A stretch of DNA of 64,000 nucleotides, from positions 248,001-312,000 of the forward strand of contig NZ_CP007151.1 of the NCBI RefSeq assembly GCF_000830985.1, given 5' to 3'. The position numbers were made by a program, and so were the translations under genes. Below are positions 58,673-64,000 of this stretch, piece after piece. The DNA comes from Marinobacter similis (GTDB lineage: Bacteria; Pseudomonadota; Gammaproteobacteria; Pseudomonadales; Oleiphilaceae). The notes under the pieces are model-generated. The model did not search any database. It saw only the letters and a list, made by a program, of their open reading frames with translations, and was not told the origin of the DNA. Every line of letters begins with the position of its first letter. Position 1 is the first letter of the stretch.

Positions 58673-59987
58673 TAACGTTCAGCCCCCGGTTGCCCCGGGG
58701 GCTGGCGCCACTGTCGATCAGTGGCTGTCCTATCTGGAAGCACTCCATCCCACCGAAATTGATCTTGGCCTGGATCGTGTGCTTGTCGTTTTGCGACGAC
58801 TGTTTCCGCGCAAACCCTCTGGTCGGATCATCACCGTCGCCGGTACCAATGGCAAAGGCAGCGCAGTCGCCTCTTTGGAGGCGTTGCTGCAGGCCGCTGG
58901 CCGAACGACCGGCGCCTATACCTCGCCGCATCTCGAGATCTACAACGAGCGAATTCGCCTGAACGGCCGAAATATCGACGATGCTTCGCTGGTCGCCGTC
59001 TTTGAACGTGTGGAAGCGGCTCGCCGCGGCGTCTCCCTGACTTACTTTGAGTTTGGAACCCTGGCGGCTTTTGTGGCGCTCGCGGAGGCGGGGGTGGACG
59101 ATTGGCTGCTCGAGGTAGGTTTGGGCGGTCGATTGGATGCCGTCAATGTCATGGATGCGGATCTGGCCATTATTACCTCCGTGGACATTGATCATGTGGC
59201 GTTCCTGGGTGACAACCGCGAAGTCATCGGCTTTGAAAAAGCTGGCGTTTTGCGCCCCCGCATACCCGCTGTATGCGCCGACGATGAGCCGCCACGCTCG
59301 GTGCTTCAACAGGCGGCAGCGCAGAAGGTGGATCTGGCGCTTGCAGGGCGGGACTATCAGGTGCAGCTGGTAGAGTCTGATCAGGCTGACACACCAGCTC
59401 GACTGGTGCTGATTCATCGGGGACGGGAAGTAACGCTGCCTTCCGGGCCTTTACCGGTTTCAAGTGTTGCGGCGGCGGTTGTCGCCATGCACACCCTTGA
59501 GCCCGGTCTGGATACTGTCCTCATGGAACGTGCGCTCCAGCAGCTCCGAGTGCCGGGTCGCTTTGAGCAGATGTCGGCGCAGCCCGATGTCTTTGTTGAT
59601 GTTGGGCACAATCCCCATGCTGCCCGCTGGTTGGCGGGTCGCGTGGCAGCTGAGAAGAATCCTGGCAGCCGAGTTATCGCGGTCTACGCGGCTCTCGGCG
59701 ACAAAGACGTTAATGGTGTGCTGGATGCCATGAAGCCCATCGTAGATCATTGGTGGCTGGCTGGACTCTCCGTGCCCCGAGGATTGTCGGCCCAGGCTCT
59801 GAATGAGAGGGCTCAAAGCGCAGCGCTTACCCACTATGAGTGTTCCGAAACCGTCTCGCAGGCGATTTCAGCGGCGCGGGCCATTGCGCGACCACGGGAC
59901 CTGATCATCGTGTTTGGATCCTTTTTTACGGTGGCGGAAGCCCGTCGTGTGCTTCTGCCGAGTGAAGACTTGCAAGAACTCAAATAA
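58653..59987 (+). CDS. folC: Dihydrofolate / folylpolyglutamate synthase FolC
   Basis: 444 residues from the ATG at 58653, overlapping accD. ATP-binding [15 protein letters not shown], metal-binding [18 protein letters not shown] and [20 protein letters not shown], and C-terminal [16 protein letters not shown] are all Mur-ligase/FolC motifs. It adds glutamate to dihydropteroate and to folates, and complements the folate gene pabB at 28925. Intact. The accD-folC-SPOR-cvpA-purF order is conserved in gammaproteobacteria. Confidence 0.95.
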   Translation: MPPPSNNNVQPPVAPGAGATVDQWLSYLEALHPTEIDLGLDRVLVVLRRLFPRKPSGRIITVAGTNGKGSAVASLEALLQAAGRTTGAYTSPHLEIYNERIRLNGRNIDDASLVAVFERVEAARRGVSLTYFEFGTLAAFVALAEAGVDDWLLEVGLGGRLDAVNVMDADLAIITSVDIDHVAFLGDNREVIGFEKAGVLRPRIPAVCADDEPPRSVLQQAAAQKVDLALAGRDYQVQLVESDQADTPARLVLIHRGREVTLPSGPLPVSSVAAAVVAMHTLEPGLDTVLMERALQQLRVPGRFEQMSAQPDVFVDVGHNPHAARWLAGRVAAEKNPGSRVIAVYAALGDKDVNGVLDAMKPIVDHWWLAGLSVPRGLSAQALNERAQSAALTHYECSETVSQAISAARAIARPRDLIIVFGSFFTVAEARRVLLPSEDLQELK

Positions 59988-60161
59988 CTCAAATAACTCT
60001 GATAACCCCGCGGGGTGTCAACTTGCGCAGTATGGTGTGCCGAATTTGTCTTAAACTTTCTCCATGGCGGGCGGTGCTGCTTTGAGTTCTATCAGGATGG
60101 CGGTTAGTATCTGCTGCTATCGACAACGTGGTACGTCGCTAATCAACGGGAGCCTGGAATC

Positions 60162-60857
60162 GTGGATGGACTGAAACAAAGGATAATCGGGGCGCTGGTA
60201 CTGGTATCCCTTGCGGTTATCTTTGTTCCGATGGTGTTTGATGAGCCACATTCCGAGCGAACTTCGACGACCATTAAGATTCCGGAGGAGCCTCCGTTTC
60301 CTGAAGTGACGGCTCCTGAATCTGACCGCGAAGAGCCACCAGAATATTCTGAGCCCCGTCCTGACAACGCCGAACAGCCATCGGTGGCATCGGAAGACTC
60401 AGGCGAGGCACCAGACTACCGACTGGTGGAAGAAGATACCGAACCTTTCTCAGGTGCGCCGGAGTCAGAAATTGCCCAGGAATCCGGGGCAGCGAAGATT
60501 AATGACCCAGCCCCGCGCGATGAACCTGCAGAGCAGGTCGCTACCGAACCCGCGCCGGAGCCCAGCACCGGCAGCCAAAGCAAAGAATCAGAATCCGCGG
60601 AATTTACCCGGTCACTGGACGGTGCTTATGTGGTGCAGTTGGGCAGCTTTGGCAACGCCGATAATGCCCGCCGCTTACGGGATCAGGTGCGTGACAAAGG
60701 CTATGGATCCCATCTTCAGAAAGTCGAACGGGGTGACACTACGCTAACCCGTGTCTTCAGTGGTCCGTTTAGTAGTAAATCCGATGCCGAGGCGGCAAAG
60801 CGCGATCTGGACGAATCCTTCAGTCTCAATAGCCTGGTGACCACCGGAGATAAATGA
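60162..60857 (+). CDS. SPOR-domain membrane protein (DedD-like)
   Basis: 231 residues from a GTG start. An N-terminal cytoplasmic tip and membrane helix (IIGALVLVSLAVIFVPMVF, ~9-27) precede a Pro/Glu-rich periplasmic linker. A C-terminal SPOR domain (~152-228) runs YVVQLGSFGNADNARRLRDQ to TRVFSGPFSSKSDAEAAKRD and binds denuded septal peptidoglycan. In E. coli the protein at this place (DedD) is a late division factor with FtsN. The folC-to-cvpA position supports DedD identity. Confidence 0.85.
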   Translation: MDGLKQRIIGALVLVSLAVIFVPMVFDEPHSERTSTTIKIPEEPPFPEVTAPESDREEPPEYSEPRPDNAEQPSVASEDSGEAPDYRLVEEDTEPFSGAPESEIAQESGAAKINDPAPRDEPAEQVATEPAPEPSTGSQSKESESAEFTRSLDGAYVVQLGSFGNADNARRLRDQVRDKGYGSHLQKVERGDTTLTRVFSGPFSSKSDAEAAKRDLDESFSLNSLVTTGDK

Positions 60858-60949
60858 GTCTCTTTTCTTGAGTTTCCGAGGCTCAGGCAGTTTGGTGGCG
60901 GGCCGATTCCTGATAGAATTTGCGCTTCCTTTTTTCCACCGGGTTTTAC

Positions 60950-61517
60950 ATGGAAGCGCTGATCTGGATTGACTGGGTCATCATTGCCCTGATTACAGTG
61001 TCTACGCTCATCAGTCTGAAACGAGGTTTCGTAAGAGAGGCCCTGTCTCTGGTGACTTGGTAGCGCGTTTATACTCGCCAGAACCTTCCATCCGCAAATG
61101 CAAACCCTTCTGGAGAGCACGGTTGAAACGCCGTTGGTGCGCTTGATTGCCGCCTTTGCGATTCTCTTTTTCGGCACGCTCATTGTGGGCGCTATCATCA
61201 ATAACATGATTGGCCATCTCGTTCGGGCTACCGGACTGTCCCCGACGGATCGCGTACTGGGAATGGGTTTCGGACTCTTGCGCGGACTCGTGGTTGTTAT
61301 CGTTGCCATTGCCTTTACGCGCTACACACCGCTGGCGCAGGATACCTGGTGGCGTGAGTCGATCATGATCAACAAGCTTGCGGTGGTCGAGGACTGGTCA
61401 CGGCGTACACTGGGTGATGAATTCGCCCGCTTCCTGGGACCGGCTTCGGACAGCTACCGGGAATCAGACAGCAGTCAACTTCAGCAAGGCGTGGCACCTG
61501 CATCCACCTCTAGCTAA
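60950..61517 (+). CDS. cvpA: CvpA-family membrane protein (frameshifted near 61060)
   Basis: The start at 60950 gives EALIWIDWVIIALITVSTLI and SLKRGFVREALSLVTW, then a stop near 61061. The next frame resumes as FILARTFHPQMQTLL and continues to 61517. Two lost G bases in TGGGTAGCGGCG would give W-V-A-A-F, the family pattern, and ~189 residues. It has four membrane helices and a C-terminal disordered tail. CvpA is needed for colicin V production in E. coli and for resistance to some envelope stresses; its molecular role is unknown. It is cotranscribed with purF in many species. Confidence 0.9.
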
Positions 61518-61551
61518 CATTCAGTTTTAACACTCGGAGAACACCCTATCC

Positions 61552-63077
61552 ATGTGTGGCATTGTCGGCATCGTCAGCACTTCCAACGTCAATCAGTCGC
61601 TCTATGATGCACTGACTGTACTTCAGCACCGGGGCCAGGACGCAGCGGGCATTGTTACCTTTCAGGATGAGCGCTTTTACCTCCGCAAGGACAACGGGTT
61701 GGTTCGGGATGTCTTCCATACCCGCCATATGCGTCGTCTGGTCGGCAATGTCGGCATCGGCCATGTTCGTTATCCCACGGCAGGCAGTTCCAGTTCGGCC
61801 GAGGCGCAGCCGTTTTATGTCAACAGTCCTTACGGCATCACACTGGCACATAACGGTAACCTCACCAACGCTGACGATCTGAGCGAAGATTTGTTCCGGA
61901 CCGACCTTCGGCACATCAATACCAATTCTGATTCCGAAGTTCTGCTGAACGTTTTGCCCATGAGTTGCAAAAACTAGGCAAGCTGAATCCGACCAAAGAC
62001 GACATCTTTGCCGCTGTGCGGGCCGTGCACAAAAGGTGTCGGGGTGCCTATGGCGTCATCGCGATGATCACTGGCTATGGCATTGTCGGTTTCCGCGACC
62101 CAAATGGGATTCGCCCGGCCTGCTATGGCGTTCGCGAGGACGACAACGGTAACAAGGAATACATGATTGCATCGGAAAGCGTGGCCATGAATGCAGCTGG
62201 CTTTACTCTGGTTAGGGATATCGCACCGGGTGAAGCTGTGTATATTGAAACGGATGGCACCCTATACACCCAGCAGTGTGCGGAAGAGCCGCATCTGTTT
62301 CCGTGCATCTTCGAGCACGTGTATTTCGCTCGACCGGACTCCATTATCGATAAGGTATCGGTTTACAAGGCGCGTCTTCGAATGGGCGAAACCCTGGCAG
62401 ACAAAGTGTTGCGTGAGCGGCCCGATCACGATATTGACGTGGTGATGCCGATACCTGATACCAGCCGTACCTCCGCCATGCAGTTGGCGCACCGGTTGGG
62501 AGTGAAGTTCCGAGAAGGCTTTATCAAGAACCGCTACATTGGCCGTACCTTTATCATGCCCGGCCAAAAGATGCGGAAAAAATCGGTACGCCAGAAGCTG
62601 AACCCGATTGATCTTGAGTTCCGGGGCAAGAACGTGATGCTGGTTGACGATTCCATTGTTCGCGGTACAACCTGCAAGGAAATTGTTCAGATGGCCCGGG
62701 ATGCTGGCGCGCGCAACGTGTATTTTGCCTCGGCCGCGCCCCCGGTGCGTTATCCGAATGTCTACGGAATTGACATGCCGTCGGCCAGCGAGTTGATTGC
62801 CCATGACCGCACGGTTGAAGAGATTCGCGACCTGATTGGCGCAGACTGGCTGCTATACCAGGATCTGGACGACCTCATCACCTGCGTCAATGATGTCAAC
62901 GAGGATATTGAAGGCTGGGAGTGTTCTGTCTTCACCGGGCAGTACGTGACCGGTGATGTCGACAAGGCCTACCTGGACCGTCTGGAAGATGCGCGCAACG
63001 ATGACAGCCGCTCCAAGCAACAAGGCGGAGACGCTGGCGATAATGGCATCATCGACCTGCACAATGACGAAGATTAA
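61552..63077 (+). CDS. purF: Amidophosphoribosyltransferase PurF (frameshifted near 61955)
   Basis: Cys2 ([15 protein letters not shown]) is the glutaminase nucleophile after Met removal. The glutaminase domain ends in frame 1 near [10 protein letters not shown], and the next frame continues [20 protein letters not shown] with PRTase motif [20 protein letters not shown]. One missing T gives 508 residues, normal size. It catalyses the first step of purine synthesis from PRPP and glutamine. The C-terminal tail ([20 protein letters not shown]) is typical of Pseudomonas-like PurF. metZ follows after 30 bases. Confidence 0.95.
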
Positions 63078-63107
63078 CCACGCAGTGCGTGCAATCAGGA
63101 GTAGCTC

Positions 63108-64000
<893 letters not shown>

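Overview
The window looks like a chromosomal stretch from a marine gammaproteobacterium close to Marinobacter. This is judged from gene content and order, such as leuC-leuD-leuB-asd-fimV-truA-trpFBA-accD-folC-SPOR-cvpA-purF-metZ, cysB/cysH/thrH, holB-pilZ and the MaoC/fadD/hrpA/FabH-like block, and from protein recall; no database search was run. I see no rRNA, tRNA, insertion sequence, prophage or CRISPR array.

Layout. 1-7817: an envelope operon of three TPR proteins, a small exported protein, a TolQ/ExbB-like channel, two ExbD/TolR-like proteins and a TonB-like protein with an AgmX/GltG-type C-terminus. This is the composition of an Agl-Glt-like proton-driven trans-envelope machine and is the most interesting system here. 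7795-15936: fatty-acid genes (MaoC hydratase, fadD, FabH-like synthase, hotdog thioesterase) around hrpA. 16031-18337: mlaA and a DUF3336 patatin phospholipase, both acting on phospholipids. 18438-23084: a GspA/ExeA-GspB pair and dinG. 23330-28871: a large MalT-like LuxR regulator, cysB, cysH (APS-reductase type) and thrH. 28925-33813: pabB, then four exported proteins, three of which share a motif just after the signal peptide (DUF6160-like). 34052-45006: DUF58 and TgpA-like transglutaminase, holB, pilZ, an alpha/beta hydrolase, a DUF4892 protein, a second patatin, prmB, aroC and an MFS transporter. 45003-64000: a LysR regulator divergent from leuCDB-asd, then fimV, truA, trpFBA, accD, folC, a SPOR protein, cvpA, purF and the start of metZ.

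A striking feature is quality. About twenty genes, many of them normally essential (holB, accD, trpF, aroC, purF, cvpA, exbB, fadD), are split by one- or two-base frameshifts. Almost every one is explained by lost bases, often in short homopolymers, and restoring them gives intact family-length proteins. I read these as sequencing or assembly errors rather than gene decay, and annotate each as one gene across the break.

The genes together describe a piliated (fimV, pilZ, GspA/B), lipid-using, largely prototrophic marine bacterium that assimilates sulfate through APS, makes leucine, tryptophan, folate and purines, and turns over its own membrane phospholipids.
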